11,036 nucleotides of DNA. It comes from Flemingiibacterium sp045534235 (GTDB taxonomy: Bacteria; Bacillota; Clostridia; Oscillospirales; CAG-272). The notes beneath the pieces were generated by a model that saw nothing but the letters and a program-made list of their open reading frames with translations, ran no database searches and had not been told where the DNA came from. Position numbers and translations under genes: made by a program. The stretch is from positions 1 to 11,036 of the forward strand of contig JAZSJI010000004.1 in assembly GCA_045534235.1 (NCBI GenBank). The letters run 5' to 3'. Positions 5,602-11,036 of the stretch are shown here, piece by piece (position 1 is the stretch's first letter; each line of letters opens with the position of its first letter).

Positions 5602-6168
5602 ATGAAAAACCGCAGCGTTCACACGCTCGTACAGTGCGCGATACTTGTCGCGATGTCTACTGTGCTTAGCTTTTTGGTGCTCTACGAAGCACCTCTCGGA
5701 GGCTCTGTAACCATCCTCTCGATGCTCCCCGTATGCCTTGCAGGACTTCTCCACGGCCCGAAATGGGGCTTTGGCACCGCGTTTGTTTACTCGGTGATAC
5801 AGCTTCTCACAAGCAAATGCTTCGCTTGGGGACTCACGCCTACCGTCCTTATCGTATGTATTCTCTTTGACTACATAGTTGCCTTCACGCTTCTCGGCGT
5901 AACGGGCTTCTTTAAGGGCAAGGGAAGAGTTGGTCTCTGCCTTGGCGTGCTTTTAGCCGTCGCTCTGCGTATGCTCTGTCACTACATCACCGGCGTTACT
6001 ATTTGGGAGTCGAGTATGCCTGAGGAGTGGAACAACGTATGGCTCTATTCGCTCGCGTACAACGGCGCGTATATGCTTCCCGAGGCGATATTCACAATGG
6101 TAGGTACTGTCGCTCTCAGCGCAGTTCCGCAGCTCTGGCGTCTTATGGACGGCAAGAAAAAAGCGTAA
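5602..6168 (+). CDS. thiT: Energy-coupled thiamine transporter S-component ThiT
   Basis: An integral membrane substrate-binding subunit of an ECF-type vitamin transporter that captures thiamine and works with a shared energising module (EcfA, EcfA', EcfT), which is not in this window. The product is 188 residues with about six hydrophobic segments, typical of ThiT. Family-like features are LGGSVTILSMLPV (32-44), HGPKWGFGTAFVYSVIQLL (51-69), FDY (89-91), and the ligand-pocket region with His127, Trp135 and SLAYNGAYMLPE (150-161), which carries Tyr153, Asn154 and Glu161. AGGAGG at 5586-5591 lies 10 bases before the ATG at 5602; an in-frame start at 5566 would fall inside the terminator hairpin. 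Placement behind a TPP riboswitch independently supports thiamine as substrate. It is a single-gene unit, converging on the minus-strand gene to the right. Confidence 0.95.
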   Translation: MKNRSVHTLVQCAILVAMSTVLSFLVLYEAPLGGSVTILSMLPVCLAGLLHGPKWGFGTAFVYSVIQLLTSKCFAWGLTPTVLIVCILFDYIVAFTLLGVTGFFKGKGRVGLCLGVLLAVALRMLCHYITGVTIWESSMPEEWNNVWLYSLAYNGAYMLPEAIFTMVGTVALSAVPQLWRLMDGKKKA

Positions 6169-6173
6169 AATTA

Positions 6174-6208
6174 CACCCGTAAGGTAAAGCCTTACGGGTG
6201 CTTTTCTT
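6174..6208. terminator. Terminator shared by convergent thiT and the 205-residue gene
   Basis: CACCCGTAAGG (6174-6184) and CCTTACGGGTG (6190-6200) form a perfect 11-bp stem with a 5-base loop, followed by CTTTTCTT on the plus strand. On the minus strand the hairpin follows the stop codon at 6207-6209 by 6 bases, but its T run is weaker. It is a sure thiT terminator and probably serves the minus-strand unit too. Confidence 0.9.
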
Positions 6209-6824
6209 ATGGATCGTAGCTATACGAAACGTCGGTTATCTTTATATCGTGCCCGTCGTCCACGATAGTGTAAAACTCGGGACGCTCGGCGTCGCTCTTT
6301 ACGTCGTTGCGGAACGTGCCGTCATTTTTCATTATCTTGTAGGACACCTTGTAAACGTAGACCGTTTCGCTCGCTGTGCTCGCCGTGTCAATGTGCTCGA
6401 GCTTCATATCGTATATGCGCTGCATCGTGATTTCGTCCCACTTATAATTGGTGTCAAAATATTCATCAGCGTAGAAGCCGCACAGCGCCTCGGCGTTGCC
6501 TTGCATCAGCGCTTCGAAGTAGAGCGCCATAAAGTCGACGCAAATACCGTAGCCGTCGTAAACGCCGTCGGTCAGTGCGACGGACATACCGCCGTCAACG
6601 TACGTTATAAAGCGGTTTTTGTCAAGCCACTCCTCGTCCTCGTATATGTTCTCGTCCCATTTTGGGATAGCGAGGAGAGGTCGGATAGTTGTTTCATCGG
6701 TGCCTTTCGGCTCGACGCTGTCTATGCGGTCCTCAAGGAAAAGGAATATAAGTCCGACAACAGAAATCGCGAGCACGAAAACGATGGCCGTTATCATACG
6801 CTTCTTTTTTGTCTGCTTATCCAT
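6207..6824 (-). CDS. Membrane-anchored protein of unknown function, coupled to uxaC
   Basis: A 205-residue protein I do not recognise. It has a short basic cytoplasmic start (DKQTKKKR, 2-9), one strong transmembrane helix (about 11-30, AIVFVLAISVVGLIFLFL) and an acidic, aromatic-rich extracytoplasmic part without a lipobox. The stretch from about 97 (VDFMALYFEALMQGNAEALC, then alternating beta-like segments such as ETVYVYKVSYKI and FYTIVDDGHDIKITDV) is compatible with an NTF2/SnoaL-like cone fold, but that is inference from pattern only. The ATG comes 2 bases after the uxaC stop and no good ribosome site precedes it, so translation probably depends on ribosomes finishing uxaC. The pairing may be simple co-expression; nothing in the protein points to sugar metabolism. 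Confidence 0.8.
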   Translation of the reverse strand: MDKQTKKKRMITAIVFVLAISVVGLIFLFLEDRIDSVEPKGTDETTIRPLLAIPKWDENIYEDEEWLDKNRFITYVDGGMSVALTDGVYDGYGICVDFMALYFEALMQGNAEALCGFYADEYFDTNYKWDEITMQRIYDMKLEHIDTASTASETVYVYKVSYKIMKNDGTFRNDVKSDAERPEFYTIVDDGHDIKITDVSYSYDP

Positions 6825-6826
6825 TA

Positions 6827-8239
6827 TCAGAAGCCGAAGTAGCTCTTGGTGTTGTTGTAGCAGATGTCGACTACAAGCTCTGCGAGAGCGTCAACGTCGT
6901 CGGGATATTCGCCGTTTTCCACCCACTTGCCAAAGAGGTCGCAGAGAATGCGGCGGAAGTACTCGTGACGAGTGTAGGAAATGAACGAGCGCGAGTCGGT
7001 GAGCATACCCATAAAGCAGCCGAGTGCGTTAAGGTTAGCAAGGTCGATCATCTGACGGCGCATACCCTCGAGATTATCGTTGAACCACCAAGCAGAGCCC
7101 TGCATAACGAGCGGCTTGCCGTCGCCCGAGGACTCAAAGCATCCGCAGAGAGTGCCGACAGCCGCGTTGTCGCTGGGACTTATTGAGTAGAGAATAGTGC
7201 GGGGAAGCTTTGCGTTCTGCTCCATCTTATCAAGTAGTCTGGAGAGAGGAGCTATCATGTCGTAGTTGCCGATGGTGTCGTAGCCGGTGTCGGGGCCAAG
7301 CTTCTTGAACATACGGGTGTTCTGATTGCGCATTACGCCGAAATGTATCTGCATAACGAGTCCGCGACACTTGTACTGTGCGCCAAGGAACGCGATGATC
7401 TCGGTGCGGATCTTTGCAATCTCTTCTGCGGTAAGGCCTGTGCCGTCGGTGGCGAGCGCCTTCTTAAAGATTTCGTTAAGCTCGTAGTTAGAAGCCTCTG
7501 CGAAGATCATATAGCCGTCGAGCGCGTGGTCAGCCGTCTTACAGCCAAGATCGCAGAATACGTCAAGACGCTTCATAAGAGCAAGCTTTAAGGAGTCAGC
7601 GTCGGTTACGTTAACGCCCGAAACCTCGGAGAGCTTGGCGATGTAGGAGGCAAAGCCGGGCTTGTCTACAGCGAGAGCCTTGTCGGGACGGAAGGCAGGG
7701 AGCACCTTAACGTCGAAGGATTTGTCGTCGCGAAGCATCTTGTGCCACTCGAGCGAGTCGATAGGATCGTCGGTGGTGCAGAGCGTTTCAACGCCCGAGC
7801 CCTTGATGATGTTGCGTACGCTCATCTCGGGAGTGCGGAGCTTCGCATTGCAGATAGACCAGATCTCGTCGCAGTTTTCCTCATTGATGATGAGGTCGCA
7901 GTCGAAGTAGCGCTTAAGCTCAAGATGCGACCAATGGTAGAGGGGATTGCCGATGAGCTTCGGCATACACTTGCAGTACGCTCTGAACTTATCGTAGTCG
8001 GAAGCCGAGCCTGTGATGTACTCCTCGTCGGTACCGCAGCAGCGCATTGCACGCCACTTGTAGTGGTCGCCGCCAAGCCAAAGCTCGGTTATGTTGTTGT
8101 AAACCTTATCCTCTGCGATGTCCTTTGGCGGAACGTGGCAGTGGTAGTCGATTATCGGCAGCTTTGCCGCATAATTGTGATACAGCGCCTTTGCGACGTC
8201 TGTTTCGAGAAGGAAATCCTCGTCCATAAACTTTTTCAT
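6827..8239 (-). CDS. uxaC: Uronate isomerase (glucuronate isomerase)
   Basis: UxaC belongs to the amidohydrolase superfamily and converts D-glucuronate to D-fructuronate and D-galacturonate to D-tagaturonate, the first step in breaking down uronic acids from pectin or host glycans. The 470-residue product has the family's usual length. Seen directly: the metal-site DYHCHVPPKDIAED (His33, His35) near the N-terminus, ELWLGGDHYKWRAMR, HWSHLELKRYF, TTDDPIDSLEWH, LPAFRPDKA, MQIHFGVMRNQN, GSAWWFNDN, and the C-terminal GMLTDSRSFISYTRHEYFRRILC. The ATG at 8239 is preferred because GAAAGGG (8248-8254) lies 8 bases upstream and the product then starts MKKFMDEDFLLETD as in the family; an in-frame ATG 11 codons earlier has no ribosome site. 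No other hexuronate genes (uxaB, uxuA, kdg) are in the window. Confidence 0.96.
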   Translation of the reverse strand: MKKFMDEDFLLETDVAKALYHNYAAKLPIIDYHCHVPPKDIAEDKVYNNITELWLGGDHYKWRAMRCCGTDEEYITGSASDYDKFRAYCKCMPKLIGNPLYHWSHLELKRYFDCDLIINEENCDEIWSICNAKLRTPEMSVRNIIKGSGVETLCTTDDPIDSLEWHKMLRDDKSFDVKVLPAFRPDKALAVDKPGFASYIAKLSEVSGVNVTDADSLKLALMKRLDVFCDLGCKTADHALDGYMIFAEASNYELNEIFKKALATDGTGLTAEEIAKIRTEIIAFLGAQYKCRGLVMQIHFGVMRNQNTRMFKKLGPDTGYDTIGNYDMIAPLSRLLDKMEQNAKLPRTILYSISPSDNAAVGTLCGCFESSGDGKPLVMQGSAWWFNDNLEGMRRQMIDLANLNALGCFMGMLTDSRSFISYTRHEYFRRILCDLFGKWVENGEYPDDVDALAELVVDICYNNTKSYFGF

Positions 8240-8287
8240 AGTGCTAACCCTTTCTGTATATGTAACATACAAAATAATATCACATAT

Positions 8288-8316
8288 ATAATATCATATA
8301 TTTAGAAAAAAAACAA
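8288..8316 (-). promoter_or_regulatory. Possible uxaC promoter
   Basis: On the minus strand TTGTTT (8311-8316) and TATTAT (8288-8293) are 17 bases apart. The region is very AT-rich, so other placements are possible. An 11-base near-palindrome TATGTAACATA (8259-8269) lies between this promoter and the ribosome site. Confidence 0.4.
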
Positions 8317-8346
8317 TAACATTTTGAAAAAAATATCCGTTTCCCC

Positions 8347-8375
8347 TTGTACTTGCAGAGAAAATGTGATAAAAT
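8347..8375 (+). promoter_or_regulatory. Probable extended -10 promoter of the PHP/MutS-like operon
   Basis: TGATAAAAT (8367-8375) is an extended -10 element, and a weak -35 TTGTAC (8347-8352) sits 17 bases before the -10 hexamer. Transcription would start near 8382, which rules out translation from the upstream in-frame codon at 8324 and favours the ATG at 8456. The leader of about 75 bases shows no hairpin terminator. Confidence 0.55.
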
Positions 8376-8455
8376 ATGAAATGGATATGTATTTGATCGC
8401 ACATTCGAAATATTTTATTGCGCTTTTGATAAACGGCGAAAGGATTTACGGGAAA

Positions 8456-9262
8456 ATGTACATTCACGACTCACATATACATACGAAATACTCGTTTGAC
8501 AGCGAATCTGACATAAACGTGATAGCCGAAACCGCGATAGCACGCGGCATTGCGGAAATATCGCTTTGCGACCACTACGATATTGACGACGATATCGAGG
8601 GGATATACCCGAAATTTGACATAGAGGGCGCAAAAGCATCCATTCTCGAGGCGAAGGAAAAGTATGCCGGCAAGATACACATAAATTACGGTGTCGAGCT
8701 TGGACAGGCACACGCAAAGCCCGTGGAAGCACGAGAGGCGCTTGATAAAATGGGCTACGATTTTGTCATTGGCTCGCTGCATAACCTTCGCGGATACCCG
8801 GATTTTTCGCTGCTGCAGCTTGGCCGTATGTGTAAGGAGCAGAGAACGTACCTTATGCGCCGTATGCTCTCGGAAACCGAGGAGATTGTGGACTTTGGCG
8901 GATTTTCGACGCTTGCGCATATAACGTACATCCAGCGTTACCTCGCGCTCTCGGGCGTGCCGTTTGAATATGAGGCGTACAAGGATGATTTCGCACGTAT
9001 TTTCGGTAAGCTTATCGCCTCGGGCATCGCGCTTGAGATAAACACATCGGGCCTTCGCCGCAACAGCATTACTATGCCGGGCTACGAGCTTGCGGCGCTC
9101 TACAAAGAATGCGGCGGCGAGCTTATCACGTTTGGCTCCGACGCACATCTTGCAGAAGACATCGGCAAGGGAATAGAGGAAGCGGCTGCGGCACTTCGTT
9201 CTCTTGGATTTAAGTCACAGTGCGTTGTAAGGGGCGGTAGACTCACACAAATTGAACTTTAA
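8456..9262 (+). CDS. PHP-domain phosphoesterase, histidinol-phosphatase (HisJ/HisK) type
   Basis: A 268-residue PHP-family metal-dependent phosphoesterase. All the expected trinuclear-metal residues are visible: DSHIHT with His7 and His9, CDH with His40, Glu81 in YGVELGQ, GSLH with His109, AH with His155, and GSDAH with Asp229 and His231. The length and arrangement fit HisJ-type histidinol-phosphate phosphatase, the penultimate step of histidine synthesis, but no other his biosynthesis gene is nearby and other PHP enzymes act on different phosphoesters, so the substrate is not proven. ATG 8456 is chosen since the product then begins MYIHDSHIHT as PHP enzymes do, with AAAGGA (8439-8444) upstream; the 44 extra residues possible from 8324 lie over the promoter. 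It leads an apparent operon: the MutS-like gene begins 15 bases after its stop. Confidence 0.85.
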   Translation: MYIHDSHIHTKYSFDSESDINVIAETAIARGIAEISLCDHYDIDDDIEGIYPKFDIEGAKASILEAKEKYAGKIHINYGVELGQAHAKPVEAREALDKMGYDFVIGSLHNLRGYPDFSLLQLGRMCKEQRTYLMRRMLSETEEIVDFGGFSTLAHITYIQRYLALSGVPFEYEAYKDDFARIFGKLIASGIALEINTSGLRRNSITMPGYELAALYKECGGELITFGSDAHLAEDIGKGIEEAAAALRSLGFKSQCVVRGGRLTQIEL

Positions 9263-9277
9263 AGGACGGATTAAAAT

Positions 9278-10870
9278 ATGCTTGATTCAACCTTCAGTCT
9301 TTTATATCCTAACGCAGACGAAATAGCAGGGGAGCGCGTCAATATCTCCGACGAGGTCATAGCCGAGCTTGGACTTGATTACCTCATCGATCTCAAAAAC
9401 TCGCCGCTGTCTGACTATTTCACGTCTGACAAGGCTACTATCGAGTACCGTCTTGCTATTATAGACGACCTTCTTAACAATCCAACGATAGTCGATACGC
9501 TTAAGAGTGTGCTTACGCTGCTTAACGATATAATCGAGCTTCGTGCGATCAAGAGTGAAACCGAGGTGGCGAAGAATTACCTCTACAGCATCACTGAGAT
9601 CGAGCTTTACATAGACATCGTTGCGCGTCTTGCAAAGGGTTTCCAGAGCGTGCGCGGCAACGTCAAGTCGAGTGCGTTGAAGCGGCTCACCGAAACTGTC
9701 ACGGAGCTTTCCGAGAGCGACTATTACCACGACCTCAACAAAAAGCTCGGCGAGCTTACCGCAAAGGTGCACGACGTTAAATCCGTCACGATCGGCGTAA
9801 ATCTCGACTCCGAGTTCCGCCCGACGGACGCAGGCGTTATAAGCCTTAACGCGGAGCAGTTTAAGAGCGGAAAGATCATCGACAAGATACTGCGTATGGA
9901 CTTTAAGGACGGCGACTATACCTGCATCGCGCCGCTCGTTCCGTATACCCACGCACACACTGACAACGCGAAGATTGCCTTCACAAACGCCTTCAACAAC
10001 GCGATGAACGACATCTTCAAGGCGGACGTGCGCGCTTGGCGTGCGCTCGTACAGAGCTACGTGCTCTCGAATACGGATTTTCTGCTTCGGATAATGCCCG
10101 AAATAGAGTTTCTGACCAAGGCGCAGCATATGCTGCTTGCCTTGAAGAGCCGCGGACTTTCGCTCGCCGTGCCCGAAATATGCGACGCACACGCACGCGA
10201 GTTTACCGCGCTCGGCATATACAATCCCGTCGTCGCACTCCGAGTTGACGCGCCGATGGTTGAAAATGATATCTCGTTTGACGACAAGGCAAAGATATAC
10301 GTCCTCACGGGTCCGAACCGCGGCGGTAAATCGGTTATCACCTGCGCGGTTGGTGTCGTTCAGGCACTCGCACAGCTCGGGCTCCCCGTGCCTGCCGACA
10401 GCGCGAAAATATCGCCAGTAGGCGCGATATTCACGCATTTCCCGAACGATGGCGGCGACACAATAGAAAAGGGAAGACTTGGAGAGGAATGTGCCCGTCT
10501 TAACGAGATCTTCGACAAGGTAGATAAGCACAGCCTCGTTTTGCTTGACGAGTCGTTCAGCTCGACGGGCTCGTATGAGGCATCGTATATCGCGTCCGAG
10601 GTGCTGACAGGACTCTCGATAGTCGGCTGTCGCTGTCTGTTTTCAACGCATCTGCACGAGCTGTCGGCGCAGATTGACGAGATAAACGCAAAGTGCGCCG
10701 CAGAGGGCGGTGTGCCGATAGATACGCTCGTCGCGGGAATAAACGGAGCGGAGCGCTCGTTTGAGATAACGCGTGCAAAGCCCGACGGAAAATCGTATGC
10801 GCGCGACATCGCTGACAAGTACGGACTGTCGTACGATAAGATAATGACACGCGTTAAAAATAAGAAATAA
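9278..10870 (+). CDS. MutS-like ATPase lacking mismatch-recognition and Smr domains
   Basis: A 530-residue member of the MutS superfamily. The N-terminal ~330 residues are mostly helical and resemble the core/lever domain (MutS III). The C-terminal part is the ABC-type ATPase (MutS V): Walker A TGPNRGGKS (344-352), signature-like region GRLGEECARLNEIF (399-412), Walker B LVLLDESFSSTGSYEA (420-435) and the switch STHLHEL (456-462). True MutS (about 850 residues) has an N-terminal Phe-x-Glu mismatch domain and MutS2 has a C-terminal Smr nuclease; both are absent, so classic mismatch repair is unlikely. Walker A has Arg where MutS usually has Met, and Walker B reads SFSSTG instead of IGRGTS. Such short MutS homologues are known in Firmicutes but their job is unclear. 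AAAGGA overlaps the stop of the upstream gene, and an Lrp-type gene follows 13 bases after this one. Confidence 0.88.
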   Translation: MLDSTFSLLYPNADEIAGERVNISDEVIAELGLDYLIDLKNSPLSDYFTSDKATIEYRLAIIDDLLNNPTIVDTLKSVLTLLNDIIELRAIKSETEVAKNYLYSITEIELYIDIVARLAKGFQSVRGNVKSSALKRLTETVTELSESDYYHDLNKKLGELTAKVHDVKSVTIGVNLDSEFRPTDAGVISLNAEQFKSGKIIDKILRMDFKDGDYTCIAPLVPYTHAHTDNAKIAFTNAFNNAMNDIFKADVRAWRALVQSYVLSNTDFLLRIMPEIEFLTKAQHMLLALKSRGLSLAVPEICDAHAREFTALGIYNPVVALRVDAPMVENDISFDDKAKIYVLTGPNRGGKSVITCAVGVVQALAQLGLPVPADSAKISPVGAIFTHFPNDGGDTIEKGRLGEECARLNEIFDKVDKHSLVLLDESFSSTGSYEASYIASEVLTGLSIVGCRCLFSTHLHELSAQIDEINAKCAAEGGVPIDTLVAGINGAERSFEITRAKPDGKSYARDIADKYGLSYDKIMTRVKNKK

Positions 10871-10883
10871 TCGAGGTACAATT

Positions 10884-11036
10884 ATGGAAAAGAACAACGA
10901 ACTTTTATCTCTGCTTGAAAACGACAGCAGACTCACACCCGAACAGCTCGCCGTAATGCTCGACAAAGAGGTCGGCGACATTAAGGATATGATCAAAACC
11001 TACGAAAAGGACGGCGTTATCCTTGGCTACAAGACG
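10884..11036 (+). CDS. Lrp/AsnC-family transcriptional regulator, N-terminal part (runs off the window)
   Basis: The first 51 codons of a gene cut by the right edge. The peptide begins MEKNNELLSLLENDSR and continues through LTPEQLAVMLDKEVGDIKDMI to YEKDGVILGYKT. This is the helix-turn-helix pattern of Lrp/AsnC regulators, whose DNA-binding domain normally ends with an 'E..GvI.gY' strand. The ligand-binding RAM domain would lie beyond the window. GAGG (10873-10876) is 7 bases before the ATG, and the gap from the MutS-like stop is 13 bases, so it is probably in the same transcript. Its regulated genes cannot be inferred here. Confidence 0.8.
   Translation, partial: MEKNNELLSLLENDSRLTPEQLAVMLDKEVGDIKDMIKTYEKDGVILGYKT

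Noticed and set aside
7742..8305. 187-codon plus-strand frame antisense to uxaC
   Set aside because: Shadow of uxaC; no ribosome site and no recognisable motif. The same applies to plus-strand frames at 6198-6842 and 7343-7591.
8471..9148. 225-codon minus-strand frame
   Set aside because: Antisense to the PHP gene, which has a full set of metal-binding residues on the other strand.
9302..10531. 409-codon open frame on the minus strand
   Set aside because: It lies entirely antisense to the MutS-like gene, whose motifs are unmistakable. The translated product is a biased shadow with no family features.
1..11036. CRISPR arrays, insertion sequences, tRNA or rRNA genes
   Set aside because: No regularly spaced direct repeats, transposase-like frames, cloverleaf-forming sequences or rRNA-like stretches were seen.

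Overview
The window looks like chromosomal DNA from an anaerobic Gram-positive member of the Clostridia, most likely an uncultured gut Oscillospiraceae/Ruminococcaceae-type organism. The support is an efp gene followed by a clostridial 'LKGLADG' coiled-coil/zinc-ribbon gene, an ECF-type thiamine transporter (ThiT) under a TPP riboswitch, strong AGGAGG-type ribosome binding sites, textbook TTGACA/TATAAT promoters and short intrinsic terminators. No phage, transposase, CRISPR, tRNA or rRNA is visible. The taxonomic placement is inference from gene style only.

Layout, left to right. (1) 1-135: the tail of an unidentified plus-strand gene and a bidirectional terminator shared with hisS. (2) 136-1377, minus: histidyl-tRNA synthetase of the eukaryote-like subtype, with a consensus promoter. 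(3) 1378-1639: divergent promoter region. (4) 1640-2718, plus: efp and a coiled-coil/zinc-ribbon protein with extreme Asp-Cys tracts, closed by a terminator at 2729-2759. (5) 2826-3943, plus: a translationally coupled pair, a small protein with a C-x5-C-x3-C-x2-C motif, a mid-protein membrane-like segment and a long acidic tail, followed by a minimal PflA/NrdG-like radical SAM enzyme. This is the best candidate for an undescribed system. (6) 4020-5342, plus: dsdA (D-serine dehydratase), with a consensus promoter embedded in a 13-bp inverted repeat. (7) 5345-6208: consensus promoter, TPP riboswitch, terminator, thiT and a shared convergent terminator. (8) 8239 down to 6207, minus: uxaC (uronate isomerase) and a tightly coupled membrane-anchored protein of unknown function. 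(9) 8347 to the right edge, plus: promoter, a PHP-domain histidinol-phosphatase-like enzyme, a MutS-like ATPase lacking a mismatch-recognition domain, and the start of an Lrp/AsnC-type regulator.

Most genes are core metabolism or translation (HisRS, EF-P, D-serine breakdown, thiamine uptake, uronate breakdown) in short independent transcription units. Two regulatory connections stand out. The only visible terminator downstream of dsdA is the one belonging to the thiT riboswitch, so thiamine status may affect the dsdA 3' end. The Cys-motif/radical SAM pair has no obvious promoter of its own and may depend on read-through from the efp operon. All family assignments come from reading motifs in the translated sequence; no database search was run.
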